Both the position numbers and the translations under genes were made by a program. The notes beneath the pieces are model-generated. The model worked only from the letters and a program-made list of their open reading frames with translations, was not told the origin of the DNA and searched no databases. Positions 18,718 through 31,916 of a stretch of DNA of 64,000 nucleotides are shown piece by piece; within the stretch, counting starts at the first letter, position 1, and each line of letters starts with the position of its first letter. The stretch lies in NCBI GenBank assembly GCA_905250125.1, contig CAJNOL010000256.1, positions 1 to 64,000 of the forward strand. Direction: 5' to 3'. This DNA comes from Rotaria sordida. Lineage: Eukaryota; Rotifera; Eurotatoria; Philodinida; Philodinidae.

Positions 18718-19831
18718 TATCTGTGATTTTCTATGAAACATAATTGCAATGAATTTTCTGCATAATACAACAAATCGAATTGTAATCTCTTTGTTTACAC
18801 TTTTTTTTTTTTGTAAATTTAGTTGTATTATTAATGCATTTTGACATGAATACAATACTTTCTATAGATGAAAAATTGTTTGTGAATGTTTTAAGATTGT
18901 TGTTTTTTCCTTATTTTTAATGCATAATGTTTTTTTTCTGTCAAGAATTAGAAATAGTTTAAGTATTTCAACATTTTTTATTTGTTTTTCAAACACAGTA
19001 TTTTCTCTTATCATTTATAAAATTTTAACTACCTAAACCATCTATCTTTCATTTATAAACTAGTTAAATCAAACATATATAATATAGAAAAAATGAAGAA
19101 TTATATATGAACAAATTTCAACCTATTGTTTTTTTTCAAAAATAAACAGAAAATAAATATAAATAATCAATTTTACAATATTGTTTTATTTTCTATATTC
19201 AATTAAACTGTATCATTTCACATTGAGATTTGACTTGTTTATATTGACATCGATATATTTCTATTCATATCAACAATGCTTATTTAATAATCATTAATTC
19301 TTCTTGTCTTTAGAATTTAAACATAATAGGTATTCTCAGCTCTGTACCATCTTTATATGTTATCTAGAAAAAATATCTCAACTCCACAGGATATGTTATT
19401 CTTCGAGCAATCTTTCACAATAATCAAATTCATTCAAGAAAAAAAACCAACAAAAAAATCAAAATATTGAGAAAAAAAAAATCAAAATCAACATTAATTT
19501 GTCGATACAGCTGCCTGTTTTGCTAATTATGTGACATTATGTATTAATAGAGAAACATCAGGTTCGACAGCATGTTATATAGAATGATTTTGTTTCATGC
19601 TGAGGTACACACGAAAACTGATAATTATTACGTAAATCAACAATTGTCTATAATGTTGATCTTGTTATAAGGTGTGCTGAAATTTCAAGAGACACTTGAA
19701 CATATCTAACGAAAACGAAGGAATAAAAAAGAAAAAGCAAAGAAAAGAATTTTTCATTCTTCGAATGAAGCTAATCATAATAGAGAACTAACTGTGCCTA
19801 TCTTGGCTACCTACCGTGTAAAGAGAACAAG

Positions 19832-19868
<37 letters not shown>

Positions 19869-21119
19869 TTTTTCAATTATTCATATTCAGTCAGCACCTT
19901 TCGACTAAAAAAATGTCATGCTCTTCGTTTATATTCAATTAGTGAAAGTAAAAAGGATTAAAACAGCGGATGATCTTCATGTTATCATGTTCATTACATT
20001 GTGTTATTTTTTTATGTTTTTCTTTTTCTTCTCTTCTTTATATAAGGCTATTTACAGATCACGACTTTCTCCTTCCTTTCTGTCTTCTCTCACTTGTTGA
20101 CAACAACCAAAACTTCATTTATTTGCCAAGTGTTTTTACCTTCAGTCGAATAAAAAAAAAAAAGAAATCGATAGACAAGCACGCTCGTAAATGGTGTCGA
20201 AGGGCGGCGTCATCGCCTCGTCTTTGTCTTCCTTTTGCCTATGTTTATTTGGAGTTTTAACTTTATGCAATGAAAAGATATATACATATATATATACATA
20301 TACGAAAGAGAAGTGATTGATTGACTTTCGTATGTATGAATATACTACGCATGGCTATATGTATATGTATCTGTCTTCCGCAAACAAATATTGAATGAAG
20401 ACTATAACTAAGACGCGTGAATAGATACACAAGATAAATGATTGTTTTTTAATATTATATAAATCCAATGAGTTTGTAATCAAAAATAAAAAAGAAATTC
20501 TCATATTTTTTTTCTCATTCTTTTCATTGGACAAAACGACAAGTGCATCTGATAATTATCGTTCTTTTTTTATTTTTTCATCTTTCCATTGGTTCGATAA
20601 TAAATATCACACAGACATATATATATGTAATGATCATGCACATCAAATGAAGCAATTTTAGGCAAAGAATTATAGCACCGTTCTCTCTCTCTCCTATTTT
20701 CTATTGCTCTTCAGCTGGCACTTTTCCCTCAATAACGGCACACTTATGTCGGAACAGAGAGAGGGAGAGTAAGGAAACGGAAACGAAGCTTCACCATTGC
20801 CAGCATTCTCATCTATAATTGCGCACTGGCTGGTTGGTAGTGGCAAAAGCAACGCAGTCAGTGCGCTGTGTAATAACAAGCACATTAGAAGAACCTATCA
20901 GAATACGCGCGAGCATTATCGCGCGTTTGCAACAAGAGAAAGAACAGGAGCACGAATAAAAAAGTGAGAAAATATATAGAGAGAAAAAAGAAAGAGAAAA
21001 CGATAGAAGACAAGAAGAAGAGAAGAGAAGGGAAGAGAGAGAGAGAAAGACAGAAGAAAAGAAAAAAAGAAGACAGTACGAAAGAAGACGATACTCCCAC
21101 ATCTGAATAGAAGAAAATA
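18718..21119. other. intergenic region upstream of the Snail-family gene
   Basis: About 2.4 kb without a supported gene. It contains a (GT)n microsatellite at 19832-19859 and TA-rich tracts near 20280-20300. A strongly polypurine stretch (GAGA/GAAA) at about 20930-21110 leads directly into the Snail-like start codon and is likely 5' UTR or promoter. GAGA-type purine tracts are common in animal promoters, but no factor is assigned here. Confidence 0.5.
19832..19859. repeat. (GT)n microsatellite
   Basis: Fourteen GT units in a row, followed by TATATATG. Non-coding. Confidence 0.95.
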
Positions 21120-22335
21120 ATGATGAGTAGTAGTACTACAAGCAATATTGTTGAAGACGAAACAATGACTGGTAAGTTTTATTAAAATTATTCAAATAAA
21201 TTTTTTTTTTTTCGTTTTTTTTTTCTTATTTTAAATAGAATCTGATAATCGTAAAAGTTTTCTTATATCAAGTCTTTTATCTGCAGCATCATCTGCTGAA
21301 TCAATGCTTGAAACTGAAGATGATGATGATGATGATGATGAAGATGATATTGATCATGATGAAATGGTTAAAAATATTGAACATGATGAAGATCATCATC
21401 ATAATGAAAAACTTCAAACTGAATCAGCACAAATTCTACATCGAGCTTTCCCTAAAATATCTCCAACATCAATGATATTTCCACGTTTAATGTCTTCAAA
21501 TGATTTTTCATATCTTTATTATCTTAGTTATCATTATTTTGCTATGCAATTATCAAAAAATGGTCAAATACCACCATCACCATTACCATTACCATTACCA
21601 AATCCATCACTTATTGATACAAATATAAATTCAATAAAAAAACAACCTTTAAAATCATCTTATCCATTAACTCCAACATCTTCATCATGTTCATCATCAC
21701 CATCATCACCTAATCTAATATCAACATCAATAACGATACCATCAACAACAACAACACCAACAACAACAACAGCAACAACAACAGCAGCAACAATTCTAAA
21801 TTCAAATATAACAACAAATTCACGTTATCAATGTGATGGTTGTTCAAAATCTTATTCAACATTTGGTGGTCTTTCAAAACATAAACAATTTCATTGTGTT
21901 GCACAAATTAAAAAACAATTTCAATGTAAATTTTGTGAAAAAACATATAATTCATTAGGTGCACTTAAAATGCATATACGTACACATACATTACCATGTA
22001 AATGTAAAATTTGTGGTAAAGCATTTTCACGTCCATGGCTTTTACAAGGACATGTACGTACACATACAGGAGAAAAACCATTTCAATGTGAAATATGTTG
22101 TCGAGCATTTGCGGATAGATCGAATTTACGTGCACATATGCAAACACATTCGGATATTAAAAAATACCGGTGTACAAAATGTTCAAAAACATTTTCACGT
22201 ATGTCACTACTTAATAAACATACGGAAAATTGCTTACAACAACAACAACAACATGCAACGACAGCAACAATTCATTCTTCGACTGATGATTGTACCAGTA
22301 CAACGACGATTGTGCCTGCTGCATTTTCGCTTTGA
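21120..22335 (+). CDS. Snail-family C2H2 zinc-finger transcription factor
   Basis: Two exons (21120-21171 and 21239-22335) give 382 aa. Five C2H2 fingers occupy about residues 214-349 and match Snail/Slug: [63 protein letters not shown] and [12 protein letters not shown]. Snail factors bind E-box CAGGTG-type sites as repressors in mesoderm and epithelial-mesenchymal programmes. The N-terminal half is low complexity: an Asp/Glu run, Ser/Pro and Thr runs. The classical N-terminal SNAG repression motif (MPRSFLVKK) is not at the start; a faint [10 protein letters not shown] lies about 20 residues in. The C-terminus ends with a Gln run and Ser/Thr-rich tail. The first ATG of a tandem ATGATG is taken as start; the second, one codon later, is equally possible. 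Confidence 0.93.
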
Positions 22336-25300
22336 CATATCCTTCAAGTATTTGGCAAGTATTTTGTCTTGTTGTTGTGTTCCCTATTCATTCTGTTGTA
22401 TTTTCAATTGTTGTGTATTTATTTCACTAAACTGACCTTCACATAAAAAAAGTTTTTTTTTTTTGTCACACATTTTCTTTTTTGTTCTTTTCACATTAAA
22501 AAAAAAACAATAACAAAAAGATTCATAATAAGACTTTTTATTTTATATTCATGGTCAAAAAAAATTAGTATTGAAGTCCATAGTACTACTTCTCTATCCA
22601 CTCTTTATTCTCTATTCGTACCTTCTTTCACTCACTCTCTCTCTCTCATAGTCTTTCTTTTTTTTTTTTGGGTCCGATGCTGCACTTGAATGAGCGATCT
22701 AGCAGGAAATGAACACTTGGATCGTGCGGCGCGAGCTCAATACCTGTACCGTTTAGTGCTCTCTTTTTTTCTATCGTATATTTCTGTGTGAAGTACTTTC
22801 GTTTGTATCACCGTCGGGACGACAATGAATCGTGCTCGACGGACACACAAAAAAAAGGAACTTCCGTCTCGGAGAGCTTCCCGCCGTCCGTCAATTTTTC
22901 ATCTTCTTTTTCTTCTTTTTTTTATTTTTTTTTTTGTTTTTTCGATCGATGGTTAGAGCCTTCGTGTGACAAGTTGTAATTGTTGTGAGTTTGCGTAAGG
23001 CTTAAGATTTACCGCCATGATCATAGCCGGCGACGATTGTTGTTTTGTGTCCTGTTTACTTGCTTTAAGAGAAAAAGTCACTTGACCAATGTACATACAT
23101 GTAAATCTATGTGTGTATGTCATTATCGATTTTTCTCTTATTTTTTTTTTTGAGAACAAACGACTTATGCGATCATAAATCACTTTTTCCTTTCAATCTC
23201 AATCGATATGTATATATCTATATACTCTGCAAAATAAAATAAAAAAAAAGGCGAACAACCGTTAAATTAAACATAAGCATAGTTCCGCTTTAATGAGTGT
23301 TAATGATAAAAAAACAGACTTCTCAATTGTTGCCGCTTCCGCAGGTTGGAAGAAAATAAAAACGAGTGTATGTCTGTCTGTGATAGCCAGATTCGATTGA
23401 TTTAGATTGACGTTTGTTCTGTATTATATAGAGAAAGGGTGGAGAAGATAACCTGCTTGACTAGAACTGTATGATATGGTCATGTACTCGCTACTGATGT
23501 CTTGTCAAGGCGCATGTTCGATGATTATAGTGATAATGACTAGAAGAAGAACAAAAAAAAAAAAGAGAAAGAAGAGATATAGTCGTCGTTAGGAGAAAGA
23601 TGAGCAGCCACATTATCCACCATATACACATAAAGAGCGGCAAGCCTAAAAGGAAATAAATAGATCTCATCATTTTCTTCCATCATTTCTGTTTCGTCGT
23701 TGTCAGTGCCCATAATTGTTTATACTTATCAACACTCCAGAGACGAACAAGTATCGATCTATCTTGCCCTTTTGCCACTGTCATTTGGCAGCTTTTTCTT
23801 TTTGCCAACCTGCTCGTTTCTCATTCTCTCTCTCTTTAGTAATAAAACTTGCCCATTATTTACCATCATTGATTGGTTCGTATAATAGATGTTCATGTGA
23901 GCGCGTCTGCTGGTATTATTGCAACTGATCACTTGGCGAGAATGCATTCGAATACTGTTTATTATACATATACATATATATATAGACAAAGAAAAGCAAC
24001 AGACAAGAGAGAGAGAAAACGTTAGTTGATTGACGACTCGTGTGTGTCGAGCACGTACACACTAACCGATGATGACGAGTCAAAAAATTAACTTGTACAC
24101 ATCACATCCAAACGACGTGCTTTTCAATCATTTTACACAACCTGTATGATGATGATGCTGATGATGATAATGAACATCTGTAACTAAAAAGAGAAAATGA
24201 ATGGTTAGTAATATATAATATTACGTGAGAATTTTTTGAGTGATATACCAGATTGTATCTTATTCTTATAAGTTATCTTTCATCTTATTTGTAATGAATT
24301 GTTTAATGATCAATACTTTATTTTCATTGGAGTTCATCATAAATGTTTTGTTTTATTTATATATAAAATTCCCAGCGGAACAACGACTTCCTTTTATTTT
24401 ATTTTTTTGTTTCGTTTTATATTTATTTGATGTTAACCAATCATATGTTCAGGATGATTGAAAATTTTTTCAATTTCTTTTTCTGCAAATTATTTTAATG
24501 ATCAGTTAACCGAATAAAATGCTTTGATGATGTGCATATTGTTCAATCAGAATATATTGCCCTTTTTTTTTCTTTTTGTGTGTTATATCAATGATGATAG
24601 ATTATTCAAGAGAAATCAGAATGTATGAATATGAATACATGCTTGTAATAGAATGAGAACGAATATATCTATTTAACACGTGGACCAATAGCTATACTAA
24701 ATATGTTTGGAAGAAAAATTGTGTGTCTATGTGTACGAACGAACGTCTTTTCTAATTATCAATTGACATATACCAAGGGACATTGGACTTGATGATGACA
24801 GGCATCATCACTTTCACTATCATCGAATGGCCTGTTGTTGCAATTCCAATGGCATAGAAGTTAGTGTAAACATTTTGTCTTTCAACACTTGTTGTTTCTT
24901 ATACTAGCCTGGCTATTATATGCTCATATTGATGATAAAAAGAATAGAAAAGAAAAATCAATTTTGAGTTGGTGACATTTGTATATATATATATATATAT
25001 TCATGTAAAAGAATAGGAAAGGGCATATAATACGTAATCATTGATGATATGATAAAAAAACAAAAGAAAAAAAAAAAAAAAACTAAAAGAAAAATTCTTA
25101 AAAAATTTAATTTATATTATTTTTTTTTTTTCTAGCTATAACAAAATCCATCAATAATAATTAATGATATATTTTTTAATACAATATCTTTCGTACTTAA
25201 TAGAGTGCAAGACCTTCAGATCTTGTTGACTTAAGGCAAACATTTTCATATATATGGTTGATTTACCCTTCTGTTCCTTCTGCTATTTATACATATTGGC

Positions 25301-28250
25301 ATAAAAAAAAAACGATGGCGCAGCCTTTTATATTTCTATTGCTAGTTACTTTTCCTGATATATATATTCTATCTATTCTAAAAGGTTTATGTCCGTCAAG
25401 CAGAAAGGTGGATATTGGCGTGAAAAATGACTTTCTAATGGCACCCCTCAACACACTAGCTTAGCATCAGCAATAACTAAACGGGCGTGGATTTGCCATG
25501 CACATACACATAATAATAATTCGTACACAATTTTCTTGACGTCGTCCACCGCTCGGCCTCGATCAATCATTTATTTTTTTTACACACACATAAAGACGAG
25601 TTATCCATATGGATAAAAAAAACAAAATATAAAAAAAAAAACAAGAGAAGAAAAGATGATTCTTCTAAATGTATATTTGATGATTTAAATCTGCAGATAA
25701 ATGAGCAGTATCTATCTATCAACAGGTGGCTCGTTTCCAAACAAATATATATATATATATATATACAGAATGGTTACCTAAGCAAAATTGCACACACACG
25801 TCTGAATGACGGGATAAAAAGTGAACGCTCGTCATATGAAATATAAACACATCAATTCATCATTCGTCCATCAACACGATACTTTTTCTTGACTGTTGCT
25901 TATAATGTCCTTCATTCTAATAGAAACAAAAAAAGTTACTAATATACAATCAAAGACTTCAAGATGAAAAAAAAAATATTTCAATTTTGTCCAATGATTG
26001 ATAGACAATAGCATATTCTCATCATCACATCACTATCTTTCTATTTACTTCATGCCATTATGGAAGACTTAGTAATTATATATATATATATGAAAAACAC
26101 TAATCACAGAACATTGTCTTGTTATCACCTTCTATTGATCTTTCAAGTCAATGCACCGCATACACACATATATATATATATATGTATGCATATGCTTGAA
26201 CAACCTTTGGTTATAAAATGAAGCAGGCGACAGTAAGCAGAAGCACCACCAATGTCCATATATATATATATATATATATATATGTTAATAATCATTTTTA
26301 TCGATAAGTAGAACAGACATATGATAAAGCAAGCAGCAAAAAGAAAAAGATTCGAACAACAGGCATAGTGCGATTGTTATTTAATGAATATATGATGCAT
26401 AATATAGACTAATTATTTTTTAAGATTTTTCATATATTAAACGAAGACAAATAGATAGATCAAAGCATAAAGAAAAAAAAAATCGAAGCATATACGAATG
26501 AGTTTTGTTTCTTTCTGTTCATCATCATCAACATCATCAAACTAACACCAGCATAACAAAAGATAGAAATCTTGTTAAGAAAAGAAAAATTCATTTGAGC
26601 TCATCTTTGTTTTATGTTGATACAAATCGGTAGCGGCGGAATGTTGCTCATTGGATTGTTTAATTTTTTTTGTGCCGACGCGTGTGTCTATATATCTTAT
26701 CAGATCGTACACTGATGACGAACTTTTCAAGACACTAGAGATTTCTTAGAAAATTTTGTTTGATCTTATACGTGCACGACTGTACAAATATGTGAACATG
26801 ATCAAATTACTATTTTAGTAAAATAAACGTATTTAATTGGTAAAGAATTTATCAACTTATTATTATTATTATTCGAAGTTGTAATTATTGAAAATATTCC
26901 TTAGAGACAAAAATGAATTTGTATGAATTTATGATTTGAAAAATTAAGAAAGAAAAATAATTATTAGAGATTTACTGTTTTCTTTTTTTTTCCTTTAATT
27001 TACATAGAAATGAAAACAAAAAATCAATTATGAATTATTCTTCCATGATATTAAAAATACTTTTTTTTTAATGATTTTTCAGTCACATACCCATAGCAAT
27101 TTTATTATTGACTAAAGCTTTCTCGACACATTAGATGATACTCTTTGAAAATCGTTCGAAAGAAAAATTCTTTAGAATCTCTACACGAAAAAAAAAAACA
27201 TTCTCATGGTCATAGAACCTAATTGATGCAATGTACATTTGCACAGGTCAAGCATGATGATATGCTTCTAAAATATCACAAAACAGCACATTCATAATTG
27301 AGAAAAAAGAAACATATCTTCATGTATAAACCTTGAGGTTTTTTCTATGAAATATTTCTTCTAAGTCTGAAAAAGTAATTTATTTTCTCAAAAAGATCTA
27401 AAGACATTTTTTGAAACACAAAAGAAAACACTGTATGTGTACCCAGTTGCTGTTTTTTCTTTAGACTGCTTCTTCGCAGACAATCGTACTCATTGCATTT
27501 AACTTGGAACTACTAATAACTATTTTAGTGGCACATTTCACTGTGAACGAATTCGATCTCAAATATACAAACCTAAAAATAAACAAAAAAGACAATTTAA
27601 TTTTCTTTTTCTTTTTTTTAGTTATTTAGCTATCGAGAAGGTTAAATGTTGCCAATGACAAGTCTTATTCTTTAGGAAAAAGAGTGCTATATGACATTGC
27701 ACCAAGATATTAGGGTATGTTGACTTTACTATTCTAGAAATACTCTTGTTATCAATCATTGTCTTCCATTTTTTCAGACGGTATTATTGATATACTCCTA
27801 ATACGTCTTCTATTTACTCGTCTCTCCTTAAATGTTTTCACATGTAACCCTTAGAGACCTTTCCAAATTCTTCCGCACTCTAGGTTCGTCTTCAGATTAA
27901 AATAGTCTTAACAGCTTCATCACATTGAATTGCTAAACCTATTTTACTAATTTGTTCATCAGAAATAAATAAAATGGGTACAAATTCAGAATCATTTAGT
28001 CGCAAGCGATTTTTGGTTGGAGACGAATTGCGAGTAACTCATATTATCTGTTTCTTTCTCATTCTACGTATTTGGGATTAGTGAAATCAACTCATTGGCT
28101 AACGATGTATTAGGCAACACATGAATTGAAACTAAAAATTGTTGGCGAGGCTACAAAAAAAATTTGACTTTTTTTGAGAAGACAAAATAGAAGATCCTGA
28201 GTTTTCTAATGTGTTATTTCGTGTTTTAGAAAGATAAGCGATGAGATATA
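22336..28250. other. gene-poor region downstream of the Snail-family gene
   Basis: Nearly 6 kb with no supported coding region on either strand. The first several hundred bases are probably 3' UTR. A relatively GC-rich block lies at about 22670-23060. TA-dinucleotide runs recur at about 24982-25000, 25745-25766, 26073-26091, 26168-26183 and 26259-26283. It may hold regulatory elements for the Snail-like gene, but this is inferred from position only. Confidence 0.5.
26259..26283. repeat. (TA)n microsatellite, longest of a cluster
   Basis: An uninterrupted AT/TA run of about 25 bp, one of at least five within 1.3 kb. Confidence 0.9.
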
Positions 28251-28798
28251 TATATATTGAAAAAGACCTTAAGGCCAAAAAAAATCAATTTCCGTCAAAA
28301 TCAAAAATGAAAATTAAGATAAACACATAGGAAGATAGTCAAAGTTCTGTTCTTTCACAAAACAATGTGATTTTTAAATTTGGTCATCGTTTTCTGGTCC
28401 AAAGTTTTGGTGATTTCCATCACATTCTGCTTGAAAGATTTAGTTTTTGTTTCAGAAAAAGTACAAAATCTTGTTTGCTTTGTCTATGTTTATTATGTTT
28501 TTAGTTGCGCATCTCAAAATTCTTGAATGAGATTCATTATAACCAATTGCTCTTTCTTATTTTTTGAAAGAGCATGTTAAGATGTAGGACATGATAAAGT
28601 ACCTTGTCTAAATTAAATCTCATTACTTTGATGTAAAAGAGTACTTTTATAATCAGAACGTCATATTTTTTGAAAGTTTTTTCGAGACTTTATACTTTTC
28701 ATTTATTTCCTACATTTAAAAATGAACAATTTAAAAAATATTTTTGTCATGCCTTACACTCTGACAAGCTCCTTCTAACGAAAAAAGGTTAAGGATAT

Positions 28799-29423
28799 GA
28801 TGGGTGATTCATAAAGAATAAGAATCTCCACATTCTCTCAATATATTCTCTAGTTTTCGTAAATTCGAACTAAACCTTATTTTTATAATAATACGAACAT
28901 AGAACATCAAAAGATTGCAAGCACGAAATGCAGTTGTCCTGTATTTATGTATTTTCACATCGAGCTATATAGATAAATTTAATTCTCCATTTTGTAGAAC
29001 TTCAAAAGCTCTGTCTGATTAGTATGTTTAAGTATTCTCATAACAAAACCTCATTATAGAAAATAAATGTTAAACAAGTGTTACTTTTTTTTTCAAATTA
29101 AAAAGTCCAGTTCTTTTATTTAAAATAGATCACATATATTTAGCACTTATTTTTTATACAATAAGATTTCTTTATGAAAATTCTTGAACATACTAATTAC
29201 AGGACAACTATATTTTGTGTTCGGAAGTTGTTCGATGTTGCTTGTTCGCAATATCACTACAATTAATTTTTTACTTTTATCCCTGTGACATCCATTTGTA
29301 TATGATTTTGTGGAGTATCAAATGATGAATCTTTTTAAAAAAGGTTCAGTTCGAATCTATAAAAGTTAGAAAAGATATTGAGAAAATATAAAGATCCTCA
29401 TTCTTTATAGGCTGGCTACCTAT
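28799..29423. repeat. about 625-bp foldback with arms of about 300 nt
   Basis: The left end reads GGGTGATTCATAAAGAATAA and the right end is its diverged inverse (TCATTCTTTATAGGCTGGCT). Internal pairs include GTTGTCCTGTA near 28933 with TACAGGACAAC near 29200, and GATTAGTATGTTTAAG with its inverse near 29190. The left arm has an extra segment of about 65 nt. The ends resemble terminal repeats of a MITE. Confidence 0.65.
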
Positions 29424-30162
29424 TAGAATGAAGACTCGCAAAGAATTTTGATTTGCCAAATGAACTTTTTCTTGGTTCGTATTTGTGGAATATTGCTCAA
29501 AAACGTGATAATATAGGACTAAATATTTTATCATAGCCTCTTCACTATGGCTTCAACATATTCTGAAAATTTCATGTGATTTCAATATACAAAGAAGTAA
29601 CATATCATAATAGATGATTAAAAAATTTGAATTACATTGTATATTTTTTGATTTCGATAGTGTTTTACAGAACTGAACAAGCTATTTAATGAGTTTGGTC
29701 AAGTAACTTGCTATATTTAAAATTAGAAATCTACAGTTAACGTTACAGAGTCTAAATTGTGAAAGAAGTAAGAGAAATGTATTTTAAGGTTCTCCTCTCA
29801 AAAAATAGTTAATTTTTGTCAGAATTATCGAAATTAAGATAAATACATGGTAGGATAATCCGAAATCTAATCTTTCATAAGTGATATAATTTTTTATTCA
29901 GCATCTTCCTTTTTTCGTGAAAATCTTTAATGACTTCTGCCATGATCTACTTGATAACAATGCTGTTTTCAGAAAAAACAAGAAATCTTTTTCCTTTTTT
30001 TTCTCTATTTATGATTTTTTTAATTGTGTGTTTCAGAATTCTCAAACGAGCTTCATTATAGCCAATTGTGTTTTCTTTTTTGTTTGAAAGAATAAGTCAC
30101 GATGTAGAGTATAACAATGATCGTTTTTTTTTAATTAAGCTTTATTACTTTGATATAACTGA

Positions 30163-30283
30163 TGGCCCATAAAGAATGAGGGTCTTCTTATTTTCTCAAA
30201 CGATTCAGTCCAAATCTGTGATAACTAGAGAAGATATTGACAAAATACGGAGATTCTCATTCATTATGAACCACCCGTTCAAC
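30163..30283. repeat. short foldback related to the 28.8-29.4 kb element
   Basis: It starts GGCCCATAAAGAATGAGGGT and ends with the inverse form TCTCATTCATTATGAACCAC. The ends match the larger foldback, so it looks like an internally deleted copy. Confidence 0.6.
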
Positions 30284-30911
30284 GGGTATTTTTCTAATAG
30301 TTACACCATTTTTTCATAGTTTTTTGAGACATCTGCTATTCATCCCTTTCTTCCGCTTAACAAGTAAGAATGAAAACAAAAATGAATCTATCATGCCATG
30401 CATTCTCACGTACTCTTGTAGACAACAAAAAACATGATATTGAGAGAATGAAAACTCACAGTGAATTTTGGATTGCCAAATAAGCTCTTTTGTAATCCTT
30501 GTTTGTTGAATATCTTCGACAATGTCACGAAAGAACCCTCAAAACTTTACCATAGACTCTTCAATATAGACCAAATATATTCTGAAAATCTCATGTGTTT
30601 TGAATATACATAACTCAAGAACGATTTTTATGTGTGGATGGAAGTAGTTAAACTTGCTGTAAAGGAATGAGTTTTGAGAAGCATAGTCTGTATGTCATTT
30701 ATAGAAGAATAAATTTATTTATTTTTGTCGAAATAAAATTAATGTACACATGGATGAAGCATCAAAAGAAGTCTATCAATTATAGATATAAAGAGTTACT
30801 CATACATAACTAATCTTTTTTTTTTCTTTTTATAATTATTTTTCAGAGTTTCATATACAAGATTACTTATTGTATTTCTTCTTATATATAAAGTATAGTT
30901 AATATACTAAA

Positions 30912-31916
30912 ATGTCATGGCTTACACAAATAAAATTTTGTATCTTACTTATCTTATCAATTCCATCTACAATTTGTTCAATATTAATTTTTATTTATTT
31001 TTATCGAAAACGATGCAATATTTCAATTCATCATCATCTAACAATAGTATTGATTATAGGAAGTTTTTTACAATTGACAATAAATTTTCCTTTCATAATG
31101 GCTTATTATCAACATGGTATAGTTACTCTAGCATCAGATAAATTTTGTTCATGGTGGACTTGGTGGGAATATGCAATAAATGGTTTATTATTATTTGTCA
31201 TGGCTTGGGGTTCAATTGAACGACATTTACTTATTTTTAATAGAACAATGATGGATACAAAAAGAAAACGATTCTTTTTTCATGTATTACCTATGATATT
31301 AATTTGTCTTTATCCTTTAATATTTTATTTTATTACTGTCATATTGAATACATGCAAAAATCAATGGAATTATAATGCAGTAAATACGAATTGTTTTTTT
31401 TTGTTTTAATCTCTAACGAAATTTTCTTCAGAGATAATTTTCCTATGGGAAATTGAAGCTAAGATTTAAAATTTTTCTTTTTTTTTTTTTTCTAAGGTTT
31501 TTTGTGAATTACCATGCTATTTAACGGATCAACAAGTTCTAGCAACTTACGATTTTATAGCAAATGTTGTATTTCCTGTTTCTGCAATTGCTATAGCTAA
31601 TATAAGTTTAATATTTCGAATAGTACGACACAAACGACGTCATCAGATAGCATGGCGTCGACAATATAAATTAACTAGACAACTTGTGTCTATCGCAGTC
31701 ATATACACAGTATTTTGGTTTCCATTAACATTCAATGGACTTATTATAACTTTTACATCTTCAGCAATATTACAAAGTATACAAGTGGATTATTTCTTTT
31801 TTTTACTTCATATGGTACCATCGTTATTGCCATTTATTTCATTGGCTTGTTTATCAAATTTTATGAAAACTATTTTAAAGAAACCACGAACAACCATTGT
31901 ACCGTTAGCTCAATAA
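30912..31916 (+). CDS. rhodopsin-like G-protein-coupled receptor
   Basis: Two exons (30912-31379 and 31497-31916), joined in phase 0 by a 117-bp intron, give 295 aa. Seven hydrophobic segments can be placed: about 8-30, 42-66, 84-106, 126-148, then after the junction 173-195, 218-240 and 252-274. A Cys before TM3 (FCSWWTWWE) and a Cys pair in the second extracellular loop (VFCELPC) fit the conserved disulphide. The DRY box is replaced by SIERHLLIF (Glu-Arg-His) and the TM7 NPxxY by a non-canonical SLACLSNFMK. The loop after TM5 is basic (RHKRRHQIAWRRQYK), as expected on the cytoplasmic side. The tail is short. Ligand unknown; such divergent receptors form large families in bdelloids. A TTTTTCAG acceptor lies about 66 bp before the ATG. 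Confidence 0.85.

Larger units (their letters stand above)
28258..30770. repeat. diverged tandem array of a unit containing foldback sequences
   Basis: A block X (about 28258-28675) recurs at about 29785-30160 and, shortened, at about 30695-30770. A block Y (about 29424-29600) recurs at about 30450-30620. Between X and Y lies a foldback H: 28799-29423 in the first unit and a short form at 30163-30283 in the second. The order X-H-Y-X-H-Y-X shows tandem duplication of one unit, with the second foldback internally deleted. Shared words include AAATTAAGATAAA, TCTGAAAAT and GAATTTTG.TTGCCAAAT. Confidence 0.65.

Noticed and set aside
20809..21145. Minus-strand Ser/Leu/Phe-rich frames upstream of the Snail-like gene
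   Set aside because: They are translations of the complement of a polypurine tract and have no protein-like composition.
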